Positions 19,644 through 27,537 are shown, counted from the stretch's first letter. The stretch: DNA of 64,000 bases from Deltaproteobacteria bacterium (GCA_016219005.1 JACRCN010000046.1:1-64000); one strand, 5' to 3'. Notes: generated by a model from the sequence alone, not told the origin. Numbers and translations are program-made.

Positions 19644-20798
19644 TTAGAAGGCGCTCTGATAAATCGCGCGCGCATCATCCAGCCCGATTTTGCGGGGGTT
19701 GTTTAGGTTCAGCCTTTCTTGGCTGAATGCCGCTTTTGCCAAATCTTCGACATTTTGATCCTTGACCCCAAAATCACGCAGCTTTTTATCGAGGTTCAGA
19801 CTGGCAAGGATCCGGTCGATTTTTCGGATCAGAAAGGCGGTAGCGTTTTCGTCGGAATCCCCAGACACTTCTTTAAAAAGGTTCTTGCCGATCGCCCCGT
19901 ATTCCCTGGCTGCGGCGGGGGCATTGAACTTCAAGATAGGCGACAACATGAGCGCGTTGCTCAACCCATGCGACAGGTGAAACATTTCGCCCATGGGATA
20001 GGCAAATCCGTGAATGCTTGAAACCGAGGCATTTGAAAATGCCTGGCCAGCCAGCATTGCGCCCAGAAGCATTTTGGACTTGGATTCCCAATGATCGCCT
20101 TCGCTGACGGCCTGTTCGATGTTGCCGATCAGCAGCCTCAGGGCCTCAATAGCGAGCATGTCCGAGATGGGGTTTTTCTTGTTGACGCTGGTGTAGGCTT
20201 CAATGGCGTGAACGATCGCGTCTATGCCGGTAGTGGCTGCAACGAAAGTCGGCATGGTGCTGGTCAATTCGACATCCAGGAGGGCCACATCAGCGTAAAG
20301 CTTGTTGCTGATGACCACCTTCTTCTTGCCATCTGCGGCTGTGATCACGGATGAATAGGTCACTTCCGAGCCGGTTCCGGCTGTCGTCGGGATCAATATC
20401 AGGGGCAGACGCGTACCTGCAACCTTTTCAATTCCGAAAATCTCGTCCAAGCGGATTTTTGTTTTGGCGATGACTGAGGCCGCTTTGGCGACATCCAGGG
20501 CACTCCCGCCCCCGATCCCGACGACGCAGTCGATGGCGTTGCGCGTTGCAATCTCGGTTGCCGAATAGACCATTTGCTCGGACGGGTCCGGACCGACGTC
20601 CTGGTAGCTGAAGAACTTGATATTGGCTGCCGAGAGGCGCTGGGCGAGCTTGTCATAATGCCCGGCTGCGACCACTCCTTTGTCCGTGACGACCAGTACT
20701 CTTGTGCAGTTAAGGCCGGAAGCAAATTCGGCGATCCGTGAAACGCCGCCCTTTTCATTCACGATGGTCTTGGTCGTGCAGAATGTGAAATTTTTCAT
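19644..20798 (-). CDS. Iron-containing alcohol dehydrogenase
   Basis: A 384-residue group III (Fe-ADH) enzyme. The NAD-binding GIGGGSALDVAKA is near residues 93-106, and IPTTAGTGSEVTYSS follows. The metal ligands are expected in DAIVHAIEAYTS and around the two His of HLSHGLSNA. It should oxidise an alcohol or reduce an aldehyde with NAD(P); the substrate cannot be read from sequence. It sits between the IclR gene and an ABM-domain gene in what looks like a catabolic operon for a TRAP-imported compound. Confidence 0.88.
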   Translation of the reverse strand: MKNFTFCTTKTIVNEKGGVSRIAEFASGLNCTRVLVVTDKGVVAAGHYDKLAQRLSAANIKFFSYQDVGPDPSEQMVYSATEIATRNAIDCVVGIGGGSALDVAKAASVIAKTKIRLDEIFGIEKVAGTRLPLILIPTTAGTGSEVTYSSVITAADGKKKVVISNKLYADVALLDVELTSTMPTFVAATTGIDAIVHAIEAYTSVNKKNPISDMLAIEALRLLIGNIEQAVSEGDHWESKSKMLLGAMLAGQAFSNASVSSIHGFAYPMGEMFHLSHGLSNALMLSPILKFNAPAAAREYGAIGKNLFKEVSGDSDENATAFLIRKIDRILASLNLDKKLRDFGVKDQNVEDLAKAAFSQERLNLNNPRKIGLDDARAIYQSAF

Positions 20799-20819
20799 CG
20801 GGATCCCCTATTCATTTTT

Positions 20820-21110
20820 TTATTTTACGAGGTTGCAAATATGAGGAGCCCGTTCGACCAGAGGCAGTACCTTGGGCGCGTAGATTTCCTTGAAGGCCGT
20901 TTTGTTGCGATGCTCCTCCCAGTCCTTCCTCGCATCCCAGTTTTCATAAAGAATAAAGGTCGAGTCATCATTTTCGGATTGATACACATCCAGTCGCTTG
21001 CAGCAGGGCTCTTCGGACAAAGTGATCCGCGACACATCGGCCAAGCATTTTTTGACGTAGTCGGTGTCTTTCCTGTCCTTAACCTTGAGATTGACGATTA
21101 TAACGAACAT
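20820..21110 (-). CDS. ABM-domain (antibiotic biosynthesis monooxygenase-like) protein
   Basis: A 96-residue ferredoxin-like-fold protein of the YgiN/ABM type. The pattern is MFVIIVNLKVK, then an acidic helix, CCKRLDVYQS, FILYENWDARKDWEEH, and a C-terminal helix. Members are usually cofactor-free oxygenases, isomerases or of unknown role. In an anaerobe a non-oxygenase role is likely. AGGAGGGGG precedes the ATG, and the gene starts nine bases after the TRAP permease stop. Confidence 0.75.
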   Translation of the reverse strand: MFVIIVNLKVKDRKDTDYVKKCLADVSRITLSEEPCCKRLDVYQSENDDSTFILYENWDARKDWEEHRNKTAFKEIYAPKVLPLVERAPHICNLVK

Positions 21111-21119
21111 GACCCCCTC

Positions 21120-22421
21120 CTATTTGAATAAGTTCACGAAATACATGGGAACGGACGGCATGAAGGTGGTCGCCAGCAAAACCGGTAAGCAGATCAAGCA
21201 AAATAGAATATTATGTTTCAGAATCTTATCCATGGTCGACCCGCCCAATTTGCAGGCGACAAACACGTTGACTGCAAATGGCGGGGTTATCATCCCAATT
21301 TCAAGGTTCAACAGCAGAACAGCGCCGAAATGGATCGGGTCGATGCCATAGGCTTTGGCTACCGGGACCAGTATGGGCGTCATCAACAAAATGCTGGTAT
21401 TTGTCTCCATGAACATCCCGACAATCAACAAGGCAAGATTCACCAGCAACAAAAACATGGTTGGCGACTGCGTCATGCCCAGCAAAAAGTCAGTAACATA
21501 TTTAATCGTGTTTCCATGCACGAACATGGAACTCGGAATAGCTGCGAAAGCTATGAGCAGACAAATAGTGGAACTGGCTACGGCGGTTTTTTTAATTACA
21601 TGAAAGAAGCAACTACTTGGTCTTTCCTTGAAAACAAGAGGGAAGACGACCCACCCCGCAACCAGGCCGTAGGCGACGGCAAGCGCTCCGGCCTCGGTCG
21701 GTGTCAGCACCCCGCCGTAAATGCTGGCGAATATGATGATGGGCATCAAGACGGCGACCAAACCGCGCGGAAGGCGCTTGTATATCAACCCGAAGTAGCT
21801 GTTGTCCTTGCCTTCATGGACTTCGGCCTGCTCCTGCTTGGCAAAAAAGAGCCGGTTATAAACGACGTAGACGGCCGTAAGCAATAGTCCGGGGCCGAGA
21901 GTCGAGATCCACACGTCGGCTATCGAAAGGCTCGCGGAAAGCGCGTAAACCAGCCCGGGAATGCTGGGTGGTATCAGAATCCCCAGAAAGCCTGATGCCG
22001 CGATCAGGCTTATTGCATAGTCCCGCTTGTACCCGGCGCGCAGCATTTCGGGAAGCATCATGCTGCCGATGGCACTGACCGTGGCAACCGATGAGCCCGA
22101 AATCGTCCCAAACAGCATAGAGGCGATAACGGTCGTGGCACCAACGCTACCCTTGATGGGCCCGCACACCGCCCGGACGAAAGAGATCAATGCTCTGGTG
22201 ATCCCGCCGCTGCTCATGACATCTCCAGCGCAAATGAATGCCGGAATAGCCAGGAAAGCGAAGGAATCCAGGCTGCTGAATATCTTGGTCGGGATAAAGT
22301 TAAACGAGGCGTTTACGGCGATCAGCCCGACTAAGCCGGCACCCGCAGCTGAAAAAGGGATGGGGACTCTCAGGACTGCCAATCCCATGAAAACGACTAT
22401 GAAAACCAACACCAGATTCAT
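21120..22421 (-). CDS. TRAP transporter large permease (DctM type), system 1
   Basis: A 433-residue membrane protein with about 12 hydrophobic segments. It shows the family patterns LRVPIPFSAAGAGLVGLI, SGSSVATVSAIGSMMLPEM, and LGILIPPSIPGLVYA. It forms the ion-coupled transport path and works with the small permease and the periplasmic binding protein encoded next to it. Genes run dctP-dctQ-dctM leftward, followed by the ABM and alcohol dehydrogenase genes. Confidence 0.93.
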   Translation of the reverse strand: MNLVLVFIVVFMGLAVLRVPIPFSAAGAGLVGLIAVNASFNFIPTKIFSSLDSFAFLAIPAFICAGDVMSSGGITRALISFVRAVCGPIKGSVGATTVIASMLFGTISGSSVATVSAIGSMMLPEMLRAGYKRDYAISLIAASGFLGILIPPSIPGLVYALSASLSIADVWISTLGPGLLLTAVYVVYNRLFFAKQEQAEVHEGKDNSYFGLIYKRLPRGLVAVLMPIIIFASIYGGVLTPTEAGALAVAYGLVAGWVVFPLVFKERPSSCFFHVIKKTAVASSTICLLIAFAAIPSSMFVHGNTIKYVTDFLLGMTQSPTMFLLLVNLALLIVGMFMETNTSILLMTPILVPVAKAYGIDPIHFGAVLLLNLEIGMITPPFAVNVFVACKLGGSTMDKILKHNILFCLICLPVLLATTFMPSVPMYFVNLFK

Positions 22422-22460
22422 TACTTGGCCTCGACGGGTAATTGCGGGATCAGGGCTGTA

Positions 22461-22997
22461 TTATCCTTCAAATTGAGTCGTTCTGAAGTTCACAAGTTCC
22501 CCAATGCGAAACACCATCCGAATCAGACAATGCATGGTCAGCATCACCAAGCATAACAGGACGAATCCGGTTACGAAATACATCGGAAAGCCAAGAGAAA
22601 TTGAAACCTGATCAAATGTGTAATCATCAATCACCATGAGGATAAACTCATAGGCAATTATAGCCGAGATGGTGAGCGTAACAGCCTCGGCCAGTACCGA
22701 TAATATCAGGTTCCAATACTCTCTTGGTTTTTGATCCTTTACGATTTTGCCCAGCAAAAGATCCCGGACATTGATCTCGATGTGGCTGTTTTCAGAAACC
22801 GCGATTGAAGCCCCGAGATACGTCACGATGACGAAAACATACCTGGCGATTTCCTCCGACCACGGCAAAGGAAGCTCTAAAAAATACCGGTAAATTACCT
22901 GTATCAGCATCAGGGCCAGCAGGATCAGAAACATCAGGATGAGCACATTCGACTGGCATTTGACTGCAATGTCGTTCAGCCGTTTGATCGATTTCAT
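22461..22997 (-). CDS. TRAP transporter small permease (DctQ type), system 1
   Basis: A 178-residue membrane protein with four hydrophobic segments and the family-typical RYFLELPLPWSEEIARY after the second. It pairs with the large permease. An in-frame TTG at 23012 exists, but the ATG at 22997 has a GAGAGAAAG site and is preferred. Genes are 39-64 bp apart in this system. Confidence 0.9.
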   Translation of the reverse strand: MKSIKRLNDIAVKCQSNVLILMFLILLALMLIQVIYRYFLELPLPWSEEIARYVFVIVTYLGASIAVSENSHIEINVRDLLLGKIVKDQKPREYWNLILSVLAEAVTLTISAIIAYEFILMVIDDYTFDQVSISLGFPMYFVTGFVLLCLVMLTMHCLIRMVFRIGELVNFRTTQFEG

Positions 22998-23061
22998 TGT
23001 TCTTTCTCTCAAGTGATTGCGACAGGCTTCCCGCCAAGGATGCCTGTCGCGTTCAGATCAC

Positions 23062-24072
23062 TTACTTTTTCTCGGCCACGATCTTATCGATGGTCGCCTG
23101 GCCGAACGCCTTGACGGTCTCCGGATCCTTCCACACCTTCTCCGCCACGACCGCCATATCCTTTGAAAGGACGTCTGTCACCTCGATAACTTCAACACCG
23201 GTGGCGGCCATTTCCTTGTAGTAGCCTTCAACCATTTCTCGGTTCATCTTCACCTGGGCCACACCGGCATTCTTCGCGGCCGTCAGGACGATCTGTTTTT
23301 GCTTATCCGACAGGCTGTCGAATTTCTTTTTGCTGATCAGCAGTTGAGAGCCACTGTAGATCTGGTTGGCGCGGGTCATGTATTTCTGGAACTGATGAAA
23401 ACCGAAATCGTAGGTGATGATGGCCCCGTTATCCTGGCCGTCGACGGTCTTCTGCTGCAATGCAGTCGGGACCTCGGTGATCGCCATAGGCGTTGGCAGA
23501 GCGCCAAGGCCTTTATAAAAGGCGATGTAAATGGGAACTTCAGGCACTCTCAGCTTCAACCCTTTGAAGTCCTCTCCCGATTTGATGGGCCGCTTGGAAT
23601 TGGTAACAGCCCGGAAATCATTTTCGCCATGCGTGAGGACCATGAGGCCTTTTTTAAGGCAATCGGCTTCAATTTGTTTACCCATCCAGCCGTTTATATA
23701 TCTCGCATCCACATCCTTATAATCCTTAAAAAGATAGGGCAGGTTCACGAACCCGACGGATGGAATCACCGCGGCAACGCCGATATCGGAAGTCCACACC
23801 ATGTCCAGGACCCCACGCATCGCCTCGGTAACCATCTGGCGCTCCCCGCCGTGAACCCCGCCCATTTCGATCTGAACCTTGATCGTCCCGCCGGAGGCTT
23901 TTTCCACTTCCGCCCCGAAAAGCTCGGCTGCTTTGTACCAGGAATGCTTCGGGGATACTGTCGCCCCGATGTGAAACGTGACCTGATCATCCGCAAAAAG
24001 GGCGCTCTGAAACAAAATGAACGAGATTACCGCAAACAGCATCGTGGTCATCATCTTCAACGATCTTCTCAT
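23062..24072 (-). CDS. TRAP transporter substrate-binding protein (DctP type), system 1
   Basis: A 336-residue periplasmic binding protein. The signal peptide covers about residues 1-27 (hydrophobic core LFAVISFILFQSALFA). The ligand-binding Arg region is FKGLKLRVPEVPIYIAFYKGLGALPTPM, and EVPTALQQKTVDGQDNG follows. The substrate is probably a carboxylate or sulfonate, judging by the family. It is the first gene of the operon, preceded by TTGACA at 24204-24199 and the CGCATATGCG palindromes. Confidence 0.92.
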   Translation of the reverse strand: MRRSLKMMTTMLFAVISFILFQSALFADDQVTFHIGATVSPKHSWYKAAELFGAEVEKASGGTIKVQIEMGGVHGGERQMVTEAMRGVLDMVWTSDIGVAAVIPSVGFVNLPYLFKDYKDVDARYINGWMGKQIEADCLKKGLMVLTHGENDFRAVTNSKRPIKSGEDFKGLKLRVPEVPIYIAFYKGLGALPTPMAITEVPTALQQKTVDGQDNGAIITYDFGFHQFQKYMTRANQIYSGSQLLISKKKFDSLSDKQKQIVLTAAKNAGVAQVKMNREMVEGYYKEMAATGVEVIEVTDVLSKDMAVVAEKVWKDPETVKAFGQATIDKIVAEKK

Positions 24073-24139
24073 CTCATTTCCTTCCTTTTCGACAGGTTGA
24101 GGTTTAGCGGCGGCTTATTCTCCACCCGCGCGGACCGTG

Positions 24140-24170
24140 TTCGCATATGCGAACAGCTAACGCATATGCG
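24140..24170. promoter_or_regulatory. Tandem palindromic operators, candidate IclR sites
   Basis: TTCGCATATGCGAA (24140-24153) is a perfect 14-bp palindrome. CGCATATGCG (24161-24170) repeats its core with centres 19 bp apart, close to two helical turns. They lie between the divergent dctP and aminotransferase genes, just downstream of TTGACA (24204-24199, leftward). IclR-type regulators bind short palindromes of this kind, so this is a good candidate for the local IclR protein. A third palindrome, ACATACCCGTATGT, is at 24184-24197. Confidence 0.6.
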
Positions 24171-24308
24171 AATTACAGAAATCACATACCCGTATGTTTG
24201 TCAAGAGACGCTGCGATGAAGTGTAATTTTGAAGGACCCTTCGACCTGATCTGCCGGAGGCTTCTTGAGGTCATGCAAGGACAGGTCTGACCGGATAAAT
24301 TTTCATTG

Positions 24309-24402
24309 TTGATGACCACTGAAGGTTGTGCTAATGATCCGACAATGACCGGGGTCAAAGTGCCGTTCCCAATATTTCGGGGCAGCCGGGCGGCCGGACC
24401 GC
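24309..24402 (+). repeat. TTGAxxACC short element, copy A
   Basis: This ~94-bp segment aligns with 25606-25700 and with the reverse strand of 34846-34753. Shared parts are the CACTGAAGG start, GTCAAAGTGCCGTTCCC, and GGGGCAGCC. TTGATG and TAATGA 17 bases apart could act as a promoter. The peptide reading of copies B and C (EGGATG..GGKV) is here changed to EGCAND..GVKV and loses frame after CCC. It ends 73 bp before the aminotransferase start. The rest of the 400-bp dctP-aminotransferase space shows no gene. Confidence 0.65.
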
Positions 24403-24475
24403 AATCATGCCCCCGGGCAGCCGTTGCCCCTCAAAAGCGGGTTTTTATCCCTAAAATAAAAAGGAGATCCAACAA

Positions 24476-25597
24476 GTGCACAACTCGTTCAAACCAATAG
24501 ATAGAGTATTGATGGGACCCGGCCCCGCAAATGTTCATCCCAAAGTTTTAGACGCATTATCGAAACCAACACTCGGGCATCTCGATCCGCAGTTCATAGA
24601 ATTGATGGAAGAGATAAAATCACTTCTCAAGTATACATTTAAAACAGGAAGTGAACACACATTTGTTCTATCCGGTCCGGGATCATTGGGCATGGAAGCG
24701 TGCTTAGTCAATCTTGTAGAGCCGGGTTCAAAAGTTATTGTTTGCGTTGCTGGATATTTTGCAAACCGGATGACACAAATTGTTTCTAAGCTTGGTGGAC
24801 ACGTAGTGGTCGTAAAAGATGATTGGGGAAGAGCGGTTGATCCTCAAAAGTTGGAGAGTGCTCTAAAAAACAATCCCGATACAAAGGTCGTTGCATTCGT
24901 TCACGCCGAAACATCTACAGGTGCTTTATCAAATATAAAGCTGCTTTCAGAAATCGCACATAAATCTGGTGCGCTGGTTATTGCAGATGTTGTTACATCT
25001 CTCGGCGCTGTAGATGTTTATGTTGATGACTGGCAGCTTGATGCGGTGTACTCATGTTCTCAAAAGGGTTTGGCATGTGTATCCGGAATGTCTCCAGTTA
25101 GTTTTAGCGAACGTGCCGTTCACTTTATCAAAAATAGAAAGACGCAAATCCAAAGCTGGTTTAACGATCTAAATCTTCTTGAAGGTTATTGGAATGGTCC
25201 GGGCAAACGAGCTTATCATCATACAGCACCCAGTAACCAATATTATGGCTTACATGAAGCGCTCATGATTTTAAAGGATGAGGGAATTGAAAACGCTTGG
25301 AGGCGTCACCGAGAAAACAGTGCGAGGCTAATCTCAAAATTAAAATCACAGTTAGAGCTCGAACCGATTGTTCCCGCCAGCGAAAGAATTCCACATCTGC
25401 TGGCCATCAAAGTTCCGGAAGGAACTGATGAAGCAAAAGTGAGAAACGAGTTGTTAGCCAAACATAATTTGGAAATCGGTGCCGGTTTAGGAGAACTTGC
25501 CGGAAAAGTTTGGCGAATTGGATTGATGGGTTACAACTCAAATGAAAAGTTGGTTGATTTTTGTGTGAATTCGCTGAAGGATGTATTAAAAAAATAA
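24476..25597 (+). CDS. Class V aminotransferase (alanine-glyoxylate aminotransferase family)
   Basis: A 373-residue PLP enzyme. MGPGPANVHPKVL at the start and SGPGSLGMEA are family marks. The PLP Asp lies in VIADVVTSLG, and the Schiff-base lysine is K197 in SCSQKGLAC. The C-terminal Arg is in KVWRIGLMGYN. It probably moves an amino group to glyoxylate or pyruvate; the donor is unknown. The start codon is GTG with AAGGAG upstream. Codon use is clearly AT-rich (many TTA, AAA, ATA) compared with the flanking genes, suggesting transfer. Repeats A and B flank it as direct repeats. Confidence 0.88.
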   Translation: MHNSFKPIDRVLMGPGPANVHPKVLDALSKPTLGHLDPQFIELMEEIKSLLKYTFKTGSEHTFVLSGPGSLGMEACLVNLVEPGSKVIVCVAGYFANRMTQIVSKLGGHVVVVKDDWGRAVDPQKLESALKNNPDTKVVAFVHAETSTGALSNIKLLSEIAHKSGALVIADVVTSLGAVDVYVDDWQLDAVYSCSQKGLACVSGMSPVSFSERAVHFIKNRKTQIQSWFNDLNLLEGYWNGPGKRAYHHTAPSNQYYGLHEALMILKDEGIENAWRRHRENSARLISKLKSQLELEPIVPASERIPHLLAIKVPEGTDEAKVRNELLAKHNLEIGAGLGELAGKVWRIGLMGYNSNEKLVDFCVNSLKDVLKK

Positions 25598-25605
25598 TGA
25601 GGATG

Positions 25606-25744
25606 TTGGGTGGCTGCCCCTGAAGGGGGAGCCACTGGCATGACGGTGGATGGGGGCAAAGTGCCTTTCCCATATTCTGGGGCAACCGGGCGCACCGTCA
25701 AATCAAGGGCTCAAGTTGAAGAAAAAAATAAGGGTGACCCCTAA
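25606..25744 (+). repeat. TTGAxxACC short element, copy B, with 44-codon frame
   Basis: It is homologous to copies A and C from 25606 to 25700. A GTG at 25610 opens a 44-codon frame with VAAPEGGATGMTVDGGKV, preceded by AGGA. Compared with copy C over 21 codons, 8 codons differ only at synonymous third positions and 16 of 21 residues are identical. Its 5' end also folds into a hairpin (GTGGCT..CCCC, loop TGAA, GGGG..AGCCAC at 25610-25635). The frame runs into the terminator of the opposing small RNA gene. Confidence 0.6.
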
Positions 25745-25883
25745 TTCCCATCTGAGGTCACCCTGGTATTACATTGAAGTTCAGGAAGTGGATGGGATTT
25801 GAGCTGTGCAGTTCGGTTGATTTCTCAGCCTTTTTGCCTATGCTCCCCACCCGCTTCCTCAGGTCACAGTTTCCTGTGTCCTT
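25722..25883 (-). ncRNA. Structured small RNA, family 1, copy R1
   Basis: This is a leftward ~162-nt transcript inferred from a promoter and a terminator. In transcript order there are four parts. First is a 5' hairpin CACAG-GAAA-CTGTG (25878-25865). Second is a 13-bp helix between 25858-25846 and 25796-25784, with one wobble and one mismatch. Third is an inner variable arm containing GGCAAAAAGGC. Last is a terminator stem AGGGTGACC/GGTCACCCT (25764-25731) followed by TATTTTTTT. Copies at 27.4 and 63.1 kb keep the promoter, the helix, the CCCATCC box and the terminator, with different but pairing stems. No reading frame is shared. I do not recognise the family. Confidence 0.7.
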
Positions 25884-25889
25884 AATTGA

Positions 25890-25918
25890 AGGTTAGGGTT
25901 TCATACTATCGTTGTCAA
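25890..25918 (-). promoter_or_regulatory. Promoter of small RNA R1
   Basis: Leftward TTGACA (25918-25913), a 17-base spacer and TAACCT (25895-25890). The spacer contains ATGAAA at the same position as in the promoters of R2 and R3. Confidence 0.7.
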
Positions 25919-25976
25919 GTATCCGGGAAAAGTTTTTTTGTACCTCCCCCTCCACCGAAATTGAGCGAAGCCCCGA

Positions 25977-26177
25977 TCAGCAATTCTTGCACATTTTGGG
26001 CTCGAAAGAAGCCGGCAGGTTGGAAGCTGAGAATTGGGAGTGCCCGACGCTGAAGCTTGAATAGAGTTTTTTTACTCGACTCCGGCATATGGGGCACTTG
26101 ACTTCGCTATCGGCGCGAATCATCAACTGGTCGAATCTATATTCACATTTTTCGCAGGTATATTCAAAAATCGGCAT
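25977..26177 (-). CDS. FmdB-type zinc-ribbon protein
   Basis: A 66-residue protein with CEKC and CPIC pairs forming one zinc ribbon. The N-terminus MPIFEYTCEKCEYRFD is typical of FmdB-like small regulatory proteins. A Ser-rich linker follows and the chain ends in MCKNC. GGGGAGGTG precedes the ATG at 26177. A longer in-frame start (26312) lies inside the next gene and is not supported. Its role is unknown. The R1 small RNA promoter begins 58 bp downstream. Confidence 0.8.
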   Translation of the reverse strand: MPIFEYTCEKCEYRFDQLMIRADSEVKCPICRSRVKKLYSSFSVGHSQFSASNLPASFEPKMCKNC

Positions 26178-26271
26178 ATATTCACCTCCCCTTCTGATCA
26201 TCATAAACGATAAGCTTTTTATGGGAGTTCGCAAGGGGCAGCATGCCGACCGTTTAAAGAGATCTGCCATA

Positions 26272-26625
26272 TCAGAATACATCGTCAGCATCGTCATCAC
26301 TACATGGGTCAATACCGCTTAATCCTTCAGAAAGTTCATTTAATCCTTTCTTGATCAAATCTGCGTCAGAAAGTCCCTTCAATTTTTTTTGAACTTTAGC
26401 TCCTTTAAAAACCTCATAAAGTGTGTTGGATAGTCTCCATTCTTCAAGCTCATCGGGCTCAAGAAAGTCTTCATCGACACCTTCTGAGTCTTCATAATAT
26501 TTTTTATCTACGGATGTTTGCCGCATGTGTTCAACGTGCGACATTGCAATATCGTATTCTTTTTCAGACAAGATGAGTGGGATGCCATTCCAAACAGCTT
26601 TGAACTCACCAGAAATTTTAGACAT
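26272..26625 (-). CDS. Acidic hypothetical protein
   Basis: A 117-residue soluble protein, not recognised. It starts MSKISGEFKAVWNGIPLILS after a good GGAGGAA site. It is rich in Asp/Glu and Ser, with a mainly helical predicted middle (VEHMRQTS, EWRLSNTLYEVFKGAKVQKKLKG) and an acidic end DPCSDDDADDVF. It lies upstream of the zinc-ribbon gene on the same strand, 94 bp away. AT-rich codon use suggests accessory origin. Confidence 0.65.
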   Translation of the reverse strand: MSKISGEFKAVWNGIPLILSEKEYDIAMSHVEHMRQTSVDKKYYEDSEGVDEDFLEPDELEEWRLSNTLYEVFKGAKVQKKLKGLSDADLIKKGLNELSEGLSGIDPCSDDDADDVF

Positions 26626-26816
26626 TGCATTCCTCCGGATTCGATATCAACCATGGGTATCGCGGGTAATCACTCCTGATTGCTGTCTTCATCTGTCGAA
26701 AGCACCGATAAAGTTGACATCCATGCGCCGTATCTCACTCCGGAAGGATTTGATATTGCTCGGGGGAAGCAGCCTCACCCATGGGAATGAGCGCCAGCAC
26801 AGTCCATAAAACGGAT

Positions 26817-27284
26817 TTAGCCTCCCCGTTTTTCTCTTTTTCGATCAACTTCGTTTTTAACTTCCAACAGATCAATTACCAGCATTTGTCGGGAGCCTCG
26901 AGAGGCGGCTCTCCGATCGCCGACAATCAAAGTGTCTATCATAGAAGTCGGGATTTGGGTCGATATCGCTATGTTTCCTCCCTCTTTAGGATTTTTAGTA
27001 TTCCAAACTACATACCTAAAATTAGATTCCAAATTTTCAGATAAACCCACTTTTCCAATTTCGCTGATAATAAAAGAAATAGAAGAACGATGAAGTCGCA
27101 TGGTTAATAGTTGTTGGAACAGATAAACGTAACACAAATTGTTATAGGTCAGTAGATTTTTGTCGCCTCTTGCCATCGCTTTATGCCAAGATGGTATAAT
27201 AAAGCCTTTCACTATCCAATCTCGTACTCTTGATTTTTCAATTCCTAATATGCGTGAAACTTCATGCACTGAGTAGGTAATCAT
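26817..27284 (-). CDS. MerR-like helix-turn-helix protein
   Basis: A 155-residue protein. The N-terminus MITYSVHEVSRILGIEKSRVRDWIVKG reads as a MerR-type winged helix-turn-helix. The basic-aromatic stretch FIIPSWHKAMARGDKNLLTYNNL and the leucine-rich helix QQLLTMRLHRSSISFIISEIG could support dimer formation. No metal-binding cysteines are present. A candidate DNA-binding regulator; its targets are unknown. Small RNA R2 is transcribed toward it from 27537 and ends about 90 bp before its start. Confidence 0.6.
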   Translation of the reverse strand: MITYSVHEVSRILGIEKSRVRDWIVKGFIIPSWHKAMARGDKNLLTYNNLCYVYLFQQLLTMRLHRSSISFIISEIGKVGLSENLESNFRYVVWNTKNPKEGGNIAISTQIPTSMIDTLIVGDRRAASRGSRQMLVIDLLEVKNEVDRKREKRGG

Positions 27285-27370
27285 ATGACCTCTGGCTCTT
27301 TGTCCTTCCTGTACGCGTTTCGTTTACCCGATGACATTTTGAAAAGCCTCGTTAAGGCCAAGATTACAAT

Positions 27371-27537
27371 AAACGAAACGGGCAACCTTGCAAACTAAAG
27401 GAGGTCGCCCGGGTATTGCAGATACCGGTACATGAAGCGGATGGGTTTTAAGTTGTAGGAAGGCGGGCGGGAAGACCGAAAAGCCTCCTTACAACCGCTC
27501 GCACCCTTTTCCCGGGATTACGGGTTTGCCCGTTGCC
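27371..27537 (-). ncRNA. Structured small RNA, family 1, copy R2
   Basis: A leftward ~167-nt unit, the most diverged copy. It keeps the CCCATCCG box (TTAAAACCCATCCG in the transcript), the opposing GGGTG strand, and a 5' hairpin built of CGGG/CCCG pairs with loop CAAA. The inner arm is longer here (AAGGAGG..CCGCCTT). The terminator stem is CGGGCaACCT (27379-27388) with AGGTcGCCCG (27402-27411), and the T-run is broken (TTTCGTTT). Stem sequences differ from R1 and R3 but still pair. Confidence 0.62.

Noticed and set aside
24309-24402. Copies A and C as a known riboswitch class
   Set aside because: Their leader position is suggestive, but no conserved core of a riboswitch I know could be matched, and copy B has no downstream gene.
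25722-25918. R1 as 6S RNA, tmRNA, SRP RNA or RNase P RNA
   Set aside because: No tag-peptide or tRNA-like end, no SRP tetraloop domain, too short for RNase P, and the layout of hairpin, internal helix and terminator does not match the 6S closing stem. Presence in three copies also argues against these single-copy genes.
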